A DNA stretch of 64,000 nt from Adiantum capillus-veneris (taxonomy: Eukaryota; Streptophyta; Polypodiopsida; Polypodiales; Pteridaceae): contig CM043959.1 in the NCBI GenBank assembly GCA_014529385.2, positions 89,599,529 through 89,663,528 on the forward strand, written 5' to 3'. A model generated the notes under the pieces. That model made no database searches and was not told the origin of the DNA. It saw nothing but the letters and a program-made list of their open reading frames with translations. Numbering within the stretch: position 1 is the stretch's first letter; every line of letters begins with the position of its first letter. The position numbers were made by a program, and so were the translations under genes. This document shows positions 43,941 through 56,340 of this stretch, piece by piece.

Positions 43941-46900
43941 GATTTCAGCTGGGAGGCCGCATTTTGTGCAACACGACTGAGGTGTTTGAGTGATTTTTAA
44001 GGAGGTCACTTCACTACTAGTAAGGGAGGTGACATCCTCACGTCAGTGAAGAAGATTGATGGTCTGTCCTTCTCTTACTGGTAATGTCACATGCCTTCAA
44101 GACAAAAGTATAGTTGACTGAATGGTGAGAGTTACTCTAGCTTTGCATCTGCCAAAAACATCCTAGAGCTTTCTGTCCCTGCTCCTGTTGCACATATCCC
44201 ATAATCAGTACGTGCCAAGAGATGACATTCCGGACAAGAAGCTCCTCAACCACTTTTTATGCTTTCTGAAGCATACCACATTTGACATACATATCGACCA
44301 AGGGAGTGCCAACCACAACCTCGATTTTCAAAAGCCTCTGATGAACAAAGAAATTGTGAATTTTTGTCCCCATATCAGCATCTTACATAGAGCCACATGC
44401 CTTCAAGATGCATGCGTAGCTGATTGCATCTGGACAAAGGCCCTCACTTTGCATCTGCTGAAAATAGCCTAGAGCTTCCTAGCCCTACTCCTGTTATGCG
44501 TATCCTGCAATCAGTGGATTCCAAGAGATGCTGTTCCGAACAAAAAGCTCCTCGAGCACTATTTTTGCTTTCTCAAGTGCACCACATTGGGCACACACAT
44601 CGACCAAGGGAGTGTCAGCATGACATCTCTTTGCAATAGCATCTGAGTAACAATATCAACGTTAATTTCTGTGTCCATATCAGCATCTTAAGAAGAGCCA
44701 CATGCCTTTAAGATATACACGTAGGCAATTGCGTGTGGATATAGCTCTCGCTTCACATCTGCTGAAAACAGTCCACAGCTATCATCATGAAATCTGTGTC
44801 CATATCAACATCTGCTAAAAACAGTTCACCGCTTACTAGCCCTGCTCCTCTTGTGCATATCCTATAGTCAGAGCATTCGTAGAGATGCCACTCCGAATAG
44901 TAAGCTCCTCAAGCACTTTCTGTGCTTTCTCAAGTGCACCACATTTGGTATACATGCCAAGATAGTGCCAAGTACCTCGTTTTTTTTGACAACCCTCCAG
45001 TCAATGCATTTGAAGAGATCTTGATTCGAACAATAAGCTCCTCAAGCATTTTTTTGTGCTTTCGCAAGTGCACCACATTTCGTATACATGCCAAGACAGT
45101 TCCAAGTACCTCGTTTTTTTTCGACAACCTCTGGCTAACAATATCATCGTGAATTCTTTTGCCCATATCAGCATTTGCATAATGCCACATTCCTTGAAGA
45201 TACAAGTGTAGGTGATTGCATTTAAGAGAGCTGCCCTCTCTTTGCTTCTGCTAAAAATAGCCCAGCGCTTTCTGGTCCTCCCTTTGTTGGGCATATCCCA
45301 TGATCAGAGCATTCGAAGAGACAACATTCCAGACAGGAAGCTCATCGAGCACTTTTTGGGCTTTATGAAGAACACCGCATTTGAGTGCCTGCAAGATGCG
45401 AGCGTAGGTGATTGTGTCTGGGGAGAGGCTAACAATATCATCGTGAATTATTTTGCCCATATCAGCATCTGCATAATGCTACATGCCTTGAAGATACAAG
45501 CGTAGGTGATTGCATTTGGAAAAGCTGCCCTATCTTTGCATCTGCTGAAAAAAGCCCAGCGCTTCGTGGCCTTGCCTTTTTTGGGCATATCCCGCAATCA
45601 AAGCATTCTAAGAGACAGCATTCCAGACAGGAAGCTTATCGAGCACTTTTTGGGCTTTATAAAGAACACCACATTTGAGTGATTTTGGCCTCCCAACACC
45701 GCATTTGAGTGGTTTCAGCTGGGAGGCCGCATTTTGTGCAACACGACTGAGGTGTTTGAGTGATTTTTAAGGTCACTTCACTCAAATGTAAGGGTGGTGA
45801 CATCCTCACGTCAGTGAAGAAGAGTGATGGTCTGTCCTTCTCTTACTGGTAATGTCACATGCCTTCAAGACAAAAGTATAGTTGACTGAATGGTGAGAGA
45901 TACTCTCGCTTTGCATCTGCTAAAAACAGCCTAGAGCTTTCTGTCCCTGCTCCTATTACACATATCCCGTAATCACTGCGTGCCAAGAGACGACATTCCG
46001 GACAAGAAGCTCCTCAAGCACTTTTTATGCTCTCTGAAGCATACCACATTGGACATACATATCGACCAAGCGAGTGCCAACCACAACCTCTATTTTCAAA
46101 AGCCTCTGACGAACAAAGAAATTGTGAATTTTTGTGCCCATATCAGCATCTTACATAGAGCCACATGCCTTCAAGATGCATGCATAGGTGATTGCATCTG
46201 GCCAAAGGCCCTCACTCTGCATCTGCTGAAAATAGCCTAGAGCTTCCTGGCCCTACGTCTGTTGTCTGTAGCCTGCAATCAGCGCATTGCAAGAGATGCT
46301 GTTCTGAACAGAAAGCTCCTCGAGCACTATTTGTGCTTTCTCAAGTGCACCACATTGGGCACACACATAGACCAAGGGAGTGTCAGCATGACATCTCTTT
46401 GCAATAGCATCTGAGTAACAATATCATTGTGAATTTCTATGTCCATATCAGCATCTTGGGAAGAGCCACATGCCTTTAATATATACACGTAGGCAACTGC
46501 GTGTGGATATAGCTCTCGCTTCACATCTGCTGAAAACAATCCACAGCTATCATCATGAATTTCTGTGTCCATATCAACATCTGCTGAAAACAGTTCACAG
46601 CTTCCTAGCCGTGCTCCTCTTGTGCATATCCTGTAGTCAGAGCATTCGTAGAGATGCTACTCCAAACAGTAAGCTCCTCAAGCACTTTCTATGCTTTCTC
46701 AAGTGCACCACATTTGGTATTCATGCCAAGACAGTGCCAAGTACCCTGTTTTTTTTGACAACCCTATAGTTAGTGCATTGGAAGAGATGCCGATTCGAAC
46801 AATAAGCTCCTCAAGAATTTTTTTTGTGCTTTTGCAAGTGCACCACATTTGGTATATATGCCAAGACAGTGCCAAGTACCTCGTTTTTTTTCGACAACCT

Positions 46901-49900
46901 CTGGCTAACAATATCATCGTGAATTCTTTTGCCCATATCAGCATCTGCATAATGCCACATGCCTTGAAGATACAAGCATAAATGATTGCATTGAAGAGAG
47001 ATATCCTCTCTTTGCTTCTTCTAAAAATAGCCAGCGGTTCTTGGTCCTCCCTTTGCGGTTCCTGGTCCTCCCTTTGTTGGGCATATCCCGCGATCAGAGC
47101 ATTCCAAGAGACAACATTCCAGACAGGAAGCTCATCGAACACTTTTTGGGCTTTATGAAGAACACCGCATTTGAGTGCCTACAAGATGCGAGCGTAGGTG
47201 ATTGTGTCCGGGGAGAGGCTAACAACATCATTGTGAATTCTTTTCCGCCTATCAGCATCTGCATAATGGTACATGCCTTGAAGATACAAGCGTAGGTGAT
47301 TGCATTTGGGAGAGCTGCCCTCTCTTTGCATTTGTTGAAAAAAGCCTAGCGCTTCGTGGCCCTGCCTTTGTTGGGCCTATCCCGATATCAGAGCATTCCA
47401 AGAGACAGCATTCCAGACAGGAAGCTTATTGAGCACTTTTTGGGCTTTATAAAGATTACCGCATTTGAGTGATTTCAGCTGGGAGGCCGCATTTTGTGCA
47501 ACACGGCTGAGGTGTTTGAGTGATGTTTAAGGTCACTTCACTACTAGTAAGGGTGGTGACATCCTCACGTCAGTGAAGAAGAGTGATGGTCTGTCCTTCT
47601 CTAATTGGTAATGTCACATGCCTTCAAGAAAAAATTTTAGTTGATTGAATGGTGAGAGATACTCTCGCTTTGCATCTGCTAAAAACAGCCTAGAGATTTC
47701 TGTCCCTGCTCCTGTTGCACATATCCTATAATCAATGCGTGCCAATAGACGACATTTCGGACAAGAAGCTCCTCAAGCACTTTTTATGCTTTCTGAAGCA
47801 TACCACATTTGACATACATATCGACCAAGGGAGTGCCAACCACAACCTCTATTTTCAAAAGCCTCTGACAAACAAAGAAATTGTGAATTTTTGTCCCCAT
47901 ATCAGCATCTTACATAGAGCCACATGCCTTCAAGATGCATGCGTAGGTGATTGCATCTGGCCAAAGGCCCTCACTGTGCATCTACTGAAAATAGCCTAGA
48001 GCTTCATAGCCCTACTCTTGTTGTGTGTATCCTGCAATCAACGCATTGCAAGAGATGATGTTCCGAATAGAAAGCTCCTCGAGCACTATTTGTGCTTTCT
48101 TAAGTGCACCACATTGGGCACACACATCGACCAAGGGAGTGTCAGCATGACATCTCTTTGCAATAGCATTTGGTATACATGCCAAGACAGTGCCAAGTAC
48201 CTCGTGTTTTTTGACAACCCTGCAGTCAATGCATTCGAACAGATGCTGATTCGAACAATAAGCTCCTCAAGCACTTTTTTGTGCTTTCGCAAGTGCACCA
48301 CATTGGGTATACATGCCAAGACAGTGCCAAGTACCTCACTTTTTTTTGACAACCTCTGGCTAACAATATCATCGTGAATTCGTTTGCCCATATCAGCATC
48401 TACATAATGCCACATCCCTTGAAGATACAAGCGTAGGTGATTGCATTTAAGAGAGATTCCCTCTCTTTTTATCTGCTGAAAATAGCCCAGCGCTTCTTGG
48501 TCCTCCATTTGTTTGGCATATCCCGCGATCAGAGGATTCCAAGAGACAGGATTCGAGACAGGAAGCTCATCGAGCAGTTTTTGGGCTTTATGAAGAACAC
48601 CACATTTGAGTGGTTGCAAGCTGCGAGCATAGGTGATTGTGTCTGGGGAGAGGCTAACAATATCATCGTGAATTCTTTTGCCCATATCAGCATCTGCATA
48701 ATGCTACATGCCTTGAATATACAAGCATAGGTGATTGCATTTGGGAGAGCTTCCCTCTCTTTGCATCTGTTGAAAAAAGCCCATCACTTCGTGGCCCTGT
48801 CTTTGTTGGGCATATCCCCCGATCAGAGCATTCCAAGAGACAACATTCCAGACAGGAAGCTCATCGAGCACTTTTTGGGTTTTTTAAAGAACACTGCATT
48901 TGAGTGATTTCCGCCTCCCAACACCGCATTTGAGTGATTTCAGCTGGGAGGCCGCATTTTGTGGAGCACGATTGAGGTATTTGAGTGATTTTTAAGGAGG
49001 TCACTTCACTACTAGTAAGGGGGGTGACATACTCACGTCAGTGAAGAAGAGTGACATACTCACGTAAGTGAAGAAGAGTGATGGTTTGTCCTTCTCTTAC
49101 TGGTAATGTCACATGCCTTCAAGACAAAAGTATAGTTGACTGAATGGTGAGAGATACTCTCGCTTTGCATCTGCTAAAAACAGCTTAGAGCTTTCTGTGC
49201 CTGCTCCTGTTACACATATCTCGTAATCAGCGCGTGCCAAGAGATGACATTCCGGACAAGAGGCTCCTCAAGCACTTTTTATGCTTTCTGAAGAATACCA
49301 CATTTGACATACATATGGACCAAGGGAGTGCCAACCACAACCTCTATTTTCAAAATCCTATGACGAACAAAGAAATTTTGGATTTTTGTGCCCATATCAG
49401 CATCTTACATAGAGCTACATGCCTTCAAGATGCACGCATAGGTGATTGCATCTGGACAAAGGCCCTCACTGTGCATCTGCTGAAAATATCCTGGAGCTTT
49501 CTAGCCCTACTCCTGTTGTGCATATCCTGCAATCAGTGCATTCCAAGAGATGCTGTTCCGAACAAAAAGCTCATCGAGCACTATTTGTGCTTTCTCAAGT
49601 GCACCAGATTGGGCATACACATTGACCAAGGGAGTGTCAGCATGACATCTCTTTGCAATAGCATCTGAGTAACAATATCATCGTGAATTTTTGTGTCCAT
49701 ATCAGCATCTTGGGAAGAGCCACATGCCTTTAAGATATACACGTAGGCAACTGTGTGTGGATATAGCTCTTGCTTCACATCTGCTGAAAACAGTCCACAA
49801 CTATCATCATGAATTTCTGTGTCCATATCAGCATCTGCGGAAAACAGTGCACAACTTCCTAGCCCTGCTCCTCTTGTGCATTTTCTGTAGTCAGAGCATT

Positions 49901-50950
49901 CGTAGAGATGCCACTCCGAATAGTAAGCTCCTCAAGCACTTTCTGTGCTTTCTCAAGTGCACCAAATTTTGTAAACATGCCAAGACAGTGCCAAGTATCT
50001 CATTTTTTTTGACAACCCTGTAGTCAGTCCATTCCAACAGATGCGGGTTCGAACAATAAGCTCTTCAAACACTTTTTTGTGCTTTCGCAAGTGCACCACA
50101 TTTGGTATACATGCCAAGAAAATGTCAAGTACCTCTTTTTTTTTTGACAACCTCTGGCTAACAATATCATCGTCGTGAATTTGTTTGACCATATCAGCAT
50201 CTGCATAATGCCACATGCCTTGAAGATACAAGCGTAGGTGATTGCATTTAAGAGAGCTTCCCTCTCTTTTTATCTGCTGAAAATAGCCCAACGCTTCTTG
50301 GTCCTCCCTTTGTTGGGCATATCCCGCAATCAGAGCATTCCAAGAGACAGCATTCCAGACAGGAAGATCATCGAGCACTTTTTGGGCTTTATGAAGAACA
50401 TTGCATTTGAGTGCCTGCAAGATGCAAGCGTAGGTGATTGTGTCTGGGGAGAGGCTAACAATATCATCGTGAATTCTTTTGCCCATATCAGCATCTGCAT
50501 AATGCCACATGCCTTGAAGATACAAGCATAGGTGATTGCATTTGGGAGGGCTGCCCTCTCTTTGCATCTGCTGAAAATAGCCCAACGCTTCCTGGTCCTT
50601 CCTTGGTTGGGCATATCCCGCGATTACAGCATTCCAAGAGACAACATTCCAGACAGGAAGCTCATCGAGCACTTTTTGGGCTTTATGAAGAACACCGCAT
50701 TTGAGTGTCTGCAAGATGCGAGCATAGGTGATTGTGTCTGGGGAGAGGCTCTCGATTCACATTTGCTGAAAACAGCACAACGCTTCCTGGCGAAGGTCAT
50801 GAACCCCTGAGGAGCTTACCTCGACTGTGGCTGCTCGCGCATAGTCTTCTTTACCTTCCTACAACAATCTCCTGTTGCCTAGAATTTATGCAGGGCATTA
50901 GGGAGAGGCTCTCGCTTTGCATTTGCTGAAAACAGCGCAACGCTTCCTGG
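43941..50950 (-). pseudogene. tandem array of decayed PPR (PLS-type) coding sequence
   Basis: Minus-strand frames throughout give PPR repeats such as NVVSWNALIAGYAQQREDQE, ALGYFQQMQREG, CGVLHKAQKVLDELPVWN, DADMGKRIHDDIVS and DTITYACILQALKC. The best run is 253 codons at 49953-50714. Frames break every 60-250 codons by stops and shifts, and typical positions are damaged (for instance MCVPNVVHLRKHK where VDMYAKCGALRKA is expected). Intact plant PPR proteins of this type are RNA editing or processing factors of plastids and mitochondria. None here is intact. The block forms four tandem units (see the repeat entry). Confidence 0.85.
43951..50950. repeat. four tandem units (about 1.46-1.77 kb spacing) of the PPR array
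   Basis: The marker GGGAGGCCGCATTTTGTG starts at 43951, 45721, 47481 and 48945. Each is followed by the same succession of blocks (CTGTCCTTCTCTTACTGGTA, GACATTCCGGACAAGAAGCT type, TGACATCTCTTTGCAATAGC). The spacing is 1770, 1760 and 1464, so unit three is shorter, and the last unit runs to about 50950. Within a unit, shorter PPR-length repetition is also visible. Confidence 0.85.
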
Positions 50951-50958
50951 CCAAGTAG

Positions 50959-50960
<2 letters not shown>

Positions 50961-51002
<42 letters not shown>
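50961..51002. repeat. (CT)n microsatellite at the edge of the PPR array
   Basis: About 21 CT units separating the PPR array from the J elements. Confidence 0.95.
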
Positions 51003-51005
<3 letters not shown>

Positions 51006-51224
51006 ATAAGTATAGCTTTGATTAACTTTGCGCACCAAAATTAACTTCCTCAAATCAACAGATGCTAAGTAGCATGCCTCCTCTTGCTCCGTTCCAGAAA
51101 TTGTAATTCTATAACCAAGGTAAAAAGGAGATGCGTGGCAAGGGGACAACGAACAGGGCACAACGGATGGGGAAAGAAGCTTGCAGGAGACGAGGGGATG
51201 CTTAGACGCCGTCGGGCATGCTAG
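51003..51224. other. short unassigned spacer before J
   Basis: No gene seen. GCTAG (51220-51224) precedes the J LTR and could be one side of its target duplication, but the other side is lost. Confidence 0.4.
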
Positions 51225-53824
51225 TGATAGCCGTTTTTTGGCTTTCCATAATTGCCATAGTAAGCTACCTCACCCTATCAAATCACTCAAACACTGTGGC
51301 TATGCCTACCATTTCACTGAACATAGGCGTGTGTGAGTTAGGGGACTTTTCCCATATCTTCTTAAAAATCCTCAATTAGCTAGTCACTGGGCTAGTTGAG
51401 CCAAAAAAAATAAAAATAAAAAAATCTAAGTATATTATGGCCCATTTTGTGAGTAAATATTTTATTGTATATAGGGCCTAAATAAAATGATTTTTCATAA
51501 TTATTTTGGTATTTATTTAAATATTTATACTTAGGTGTGTGTTATTTATGCTATGTACATTGACTCATCATTACCATATTTTTTCTTACCATTTTGCATA
51601 CTATTTATTCCATATAAAAATAATTTCATGCAAGCTTCTCTTATTTTTCGTGTAACTCCATCCCAATAAAAATCCAAAAAAACTAGTTTTATTTATGTGT
51701 ATATTTTTTCACTACTGTCATTTTTTCCTTCCTACATCTATTCTCTATTACTCTCATAAATTAGACCATAAAAAAAATTTATCTTTTTATGGTAGACTTA
51801 TAATGAGAGAGATTTATTTTGACCCCTTTATATTTTTTCCACCTATATTATTTATATTTGACATGTACATATTTTTAGACCCCTCAATATTTGATTTTCT
51901 TAGTTGTACTATTCATTTATATCATGATCTCAACAATATCTTCAATTAGAGACCTACCAAATAAGGTCAAGGGTATATGGAATGCATGCATGCACCATGG
52001 GGAGCTCACTCTTGGAGGTATTCAAAAGAATCATCCAAAGAAAGACCTCACAAGGACTTTGTGCGGTGGAAAAAAACAGTCGGTTTTGCTGAATTTTTAA
52101 AGATCACATGCTCCCCAAATTTGAAAAGGTGATACAAACAAACGTTGTAGCTCGTGAGCTGAAATTTCACCTCAAATTTTTTCATTTTTTTTTGAGCTAC
52201 GAGCTGTGAGCTATGATTTTATTGGTGGACCCCAGTTTGCCCATGCTATGCAACCATACTCCCTTTTCCACTTTATCATTTTCCTCTTTCACACACACTA
52301 CTCCCTCTCCTTCCCACTCCCAAACCTGCAACTCCCATGTCCTAATTCACCCTCTTCACCATTTCCACATCTCTCACACCTCCATAGCCTTCATCCTCCA
52401 TTTCTACACCCTAGGTGTCCCCCTTTCTCTCTACATATATGTCCATATTACCATACTCTCTTTAGCTTTGTAAAGAACTTCAAAAAATCAGCAAAAATCC
52501 AAGGTTAACCTTTGCAAATGAAGGCTTTATCATGAATTTTCCAAGGTTTGAAGATAACGTAGCTTCATCGACACGCGTTACTTCGCCATGTTGACCGCTT
52601 CTTCTACCGGTGTTGTAAAGAGGTGAATGTCAACTTCTCCAAAGCTTCAACCTCTCTTTACAAGCTCATCCCTTCTCTAACTTTCCTCATCATATATCTC
52701 ACCATTTGGTGAATGATTTTGTAAATATTTTTTAGTGATAATTACTAACTACTAACCACTAACCTTATTGTAAAATGCACCCTCTACTAGAGTAGGCACT
52801 CCCAAATTATTCACTCAATCCCTCTCTCCTATCATCCTCAATAATTCTCTTCCCTTGAGCCCACATCCATGTGACTCAAAGGACAAGAGAGACCCACCCT
52901 CATAAAAAAAATAAAAAAATGCATAATCTTTTATTCCTTCAAATAAACTTGATTAGGCCTAATCCTAATCGGGGCTTCTAAAACCTATAAATAGAGCCCT
53001 TCTCTCCCTTGTAAAAGATCACATGATCACACTACACCACACCATTATCAACACATAACACACCACTCTTCAAGCCTAGTTGTGTAGAGTGTGTGCATTG
53101 TGAGTGCTCTATTCCATCACTACACATAGGTGCATGGAGAAGCTTGAAGTTAGTTATGCCATATAGAGGAGTGGAGTGATACTATACTCTGCAATCACAC
53201 TTGTAGCTTACTCTTGTCCATAAATAAGATTCATAGTTTTGGGTGCAATTGTATGCTGTAACTACGACTCTTCTCTCCAAATTGACTTGATAAGTTGGCT
53301 AATCAGGTGGTTTAAGGTATATTGTTCTTGAATTTTGTTGTGCCATTTCATGCTTGGTGGTTTGAGGGCTTGTTGAATTGTTTTCCTACAAGGTCAATTG
53401 TAAGATAGTGCTCGGTGAGAGGGCTCCCGTGACCCTAAGACAATTTGTGTATTGGCAACAAGGTCAAGTTCTGTGTTGTCTCTCTATTTCTCATCGAGCT
53501 TTGTGTGCATCTAGTCTTTAAGGCTAAGAATGAGTTGCTCAAGTTGATTTGTGCTCTTTACCTCTCTCTGGCGTGGTGAATGTTTGTGTTTGGTGTGTGT
53601 GGCTATCTTGCATTCCACTCTCTTTGTGCGTTTGAGTACAAGGAGATATCACGTGCGTCCTAGTTCGCATCTACAACTAGGTGGTGCCCCTTTTCTTGTT
53701 TGGTTTCTGGCTGTGGGTTGTTGTTGTCTCTGATTGTGCTTGGCGTAGCCCGAAATCAGCAGCACGGGAGCCTCGAAGGGTGTTTAGAGGCCGCTCTTCT
53801 TGTTGCCCACCCCGGACCGCCTCA
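51225..53824 (+). repeat. J LTR 1 (2.6 kb)
   Basis: Starts TGATAGCCGTTTTTTGG and ends at CCGCCTCA before the primer site. A likely promoter TATA, CTATAAATAGAGCCC, lies at about 52984-53000. The many short frames inside are not genes. Confidence 0.88.
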
Positions 53825-53826
53825 AA

Positions 53827-53841
53827 TTGGTGCCCCCACTG
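53827..53841 (+). other. primer binding site of J (copy 1)
   Basis: TTGGTGCCCCCACTG, a few bases after the LTR end. Copy 2 has the same site at 58937-58951, followed by AGGAGCTGAC, which is missing in copy 1 (a deletion of about 26 bases). TGGTGCCCCCAC is shared with F. Confidence 0.75.
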
Positions 53842-54110
53842 TTGTATTGCATGAATGCTTGAATTTTAGCATAATGAAGTAGATTATATGAATCATGAAA
53901 CTTGTATGGCCGAGTTTTAATTTCAAGGCAACAAAAATTGATCTAGAATATGGTTTGGATTAGCATTACATAAGAAAGGGAAAAAAACATTTTCACATAA
54001 GAATCTAGAATTCATGTTGAAAGACCTTTCAAAACTTTGTGTAGTTTGATGTCATGATAGAAAATGATTGTTTGGAACTAATCTTTGTGTGGTTCTAGCA
54101 TTGAGAGACT

Positions 54111-55632
54111 ATGACATGCTATACCTTTGATGATATCCCAATCTTCTTCGGAAACCTAGAAGAAGATGTTGATGATTTTCTTGAATTTTAGAATGGTTTG
54201 TCGTATCCTTGGTAAAAGGGATGACATTGAAAAAGGGGATTTTCTATTGCTATGCCTTAGAGGCAACTCTGAGCAATGGTTTTGGAGTATGTCTTCTCAG
54301 ATTGAAGATGGGTATACCCAAATTTCCAAAGCTTTGAAGACCAGATTCACTAAATTTCCAACAACGGAGAAAGCATGGGCTTCGTTAGGGAGACTTTAAC
54401 AACATGGTGAAGACTACTATGCTTATGAGGATATTTTTTCTCGTCAATGGGGAGGATATGGGTTTAGTTCTACATTTCCAGATTATGTAAAAATGGAGCA
54501 ATTTATTTCGGGTTTGTCTCCTTTCCTAAAGACTAAGGTTACTTGTAGTGGACCCTCTACCTTTGAAGAAGCGGTCACTATTGCCCGAAGGAAGTTTCAC
54601 AAGTACTTCTACATCAAAAATGGTTTCCATCGTGCTGGAAGAACCAACCATCATGAAAGTGTTTCTATCAAGGAGTCATCTCCTTTGCTATACTTGTCTC
54701 CTTCTACTCCGACAAATGTTGAAGAAGTTACTTACATGCCAACTGATTATTCAAGTGCTAAAGTGTGTGGCCAAGATTCAAATGTGGAATCTCTTTCTTC
54801 TACCTTTATCACAAGCATGCAAAAATCGACACAAGATATCTCAAATGGCATTGATGATTCAATAATGGATACATCCAACCTTTTGGTGGAGGATCAATTT
54901 CTAGTCCGAGCAGACGAAGCTTTTATGCAAAATGACTCTATAGAGAATGAAGACCTTGAAGGTAACCTTGATCTTATGGAATGTTCTGAGAGTGTATCTC
55001 GTCTAAAAGAAGAGAGTGAAGAAGAAGATGAAATCATAGGTGGGGAGATCATAGACCACATTGATCATAAAGAGATGATTGTGTACATGGAATGCCAACT
55101 CCAAAACAAAGTAGAAGAGTGTGAGTTGAATCCATGTGAGGATAATCTTCAAGAAGTGTTTGAGGATGTTGAAAAGCATTGGTATGACCTAGGTATGTTA
55201 AATATGAAGGAACCTATCATGCAAGAAGCCAAAGTTTTCACAAAATCAAACAGTAATCCGTCAACCTTTGAGGTGGTACAATGTGAGGAGTTACAACCTT
55301 GTCAAAGGGGGGGCTTAGAAGGGGATGAAGAACATGGGAGAGTAGTAAAAAATAAAATCATAAAAGGAAATTGTCAGAAGGGTATCATTCTCTCCAATGG
55401 TGTTTTAGTGGGTGGCTCTTCATTCATGGGACAATCTCTTAGCAAGAAAATCCAAACTTTTGAAGCCCCAATCATCTTCACATTGGGTTTCACCTCTTCA
55501 AAGTCAACTTCTCCTCTCTTCACATATACCTTTCATCGGGGACACCATACCTTCTTAAGTGGAAGAGGACATGAATACTTGGTGATGAACAAATGTTTCC
55601 AAACCTTCTACATTTGGTTCTTTGGTGTATGA
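54111..55632 (+). pseudogene. gag-like protein of J (copy 1)
   Basis: The start ATG at 54111 gives MTCYTFDDIPIFFGNLEEDV. Retrotransposon gag-fold features follow: DFLLLCLRGNSEQWFWSMSS, ISKALKTRFTKFPTTEKAW, YAYEDIFSRQWGGYG, VKMEQFISGLSPFLKTKV and TFEEAVTIARRKFHKY. The C-terminal half is acidic (LKEESEEEDEIIGGEI) with no zinc knuckle. A 2-base deletion near 54180 and a TAA at about 54397-54399 break it. Copy 2 lacks these but has its own TGA, so the lesions are independent. Such a gag could package its own RNA while using enzymes from another element. Confidence 0.75.
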
Positions 55633-55644
55633 AGGTCACACATT

Positions 55645-56250
55645 GTGATGCTTCTGGTCTTCATCATAGATGAATTTTTTTTTGATTTCTACATGTGGAT
55701 AGTTCATCAATCAGTACCAAAATCTATACTCTTCCAATGTGTTGGAAGCAATAGAAACCTTCGTCTATTATCTACTTATGTGGTGAACTATTTGCAATAT
55801 ATTACAATAGCAGTTGGAAGCATGGATCAAGCTTTCCTAAATCATGAAGGTCATAGAATTTTTGACTTGATGAGCCTACCTAGGTTGAATGAATTTTATG
55901 ATCTACAGTTCAGGAATTTGCTCATACAAGCTCTTGAAGATCGTAGCAGATACATCAACTTTACACAGGAGGAAGAGCAACCAATCTTTTATATCACATT
56001 CATAGTGATAGATGCAATGATGGAAAACAATAGAATCTACAAGTTTCTTCAACCAAAATCAGTAAGTGATTCCATACTATACATCTCTCTTTGGGAAAGA
56101 TATTTCAAGATCTTTGATCCTGGGGGGTACTTATGGAAACTTTCTCAATGGAGGAGGTTTCCTCACTCACTTCATCCTGCTATTGGCTCTGAGAACCTTT
56201 CATATCACACAAGGTTTTTTAATCATACAACAAAGGTTCTTCAAAGATGA
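55645..56250 (+). CDS. downstream open frame of J, unknown
   Basis: A 201-codon frame after gag: VVNYLQYITIAVGSMDQAFL, IFDLMSLPRLNEFYDLQFRN, IFDPGGYLWKLSQWRRFPHS. I recognise no family. D-P-G-G also ends the X frame (41224 and 41370), suggesting a shared 3' module of non-autonomous elements. Copy 2 is truncated before this point, so it cannot be compared. Its start codon is uncertain and it could be non-coding. Confidence 0.4.
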   Translation: MMLLVFIIDEFFFDFYMWIVHQSVPKSILFQCVGSNRNLRLLSTYVVNYLQYITIAVGSMDQAFLNHEGHRIFDLMSLPRLNEFYDLQFRNLLIQALEDRSRYINFTQEEEQPIFYITFIVIDAMMENNRIYKFLQPKSVSDSILYISLWERYFKIFDPGGYLWKLSQWRRFPHSLHPAIGSENLSYHTRFFNHTTKVLQR

Positions 56251-56340
56251 GAAAAGACAAAGATAGACGTTACACAATCTACATGCTGTATGGTCGGATA
56301 AATGGTACATGAATGTACCATTATCTAAGGGGGGGGCTAA
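56251..56340 (+). other. 3' end and polypurine tract of J
   Basis: AAGGGGGGGGCTAA at about 56327-56340 directly precedes the start of LTR 2. The F polypurine tract ends in the same GGGCTAA. Confidence 0.75.

Noticed and set aside
49953..50714. A functional PPR gene
   Set aside because: The 253-codon run starts and ends inside repeats, has no targeting sequence or C-terminal domain, and neighbouring units are broken.
43941..50950. A CRISPR-like or satellite array
   Set aside because: Repeat units are about 1.5-1.8 kb with PPR coding content, not short repeats with spacers.
51695..53882. Short frames in the J LTR that recur identically at 56805-58998
   Set aside because: They repeat only because the LTR is duplicated, and they lie upstream of or across the promoter region with no protein features.
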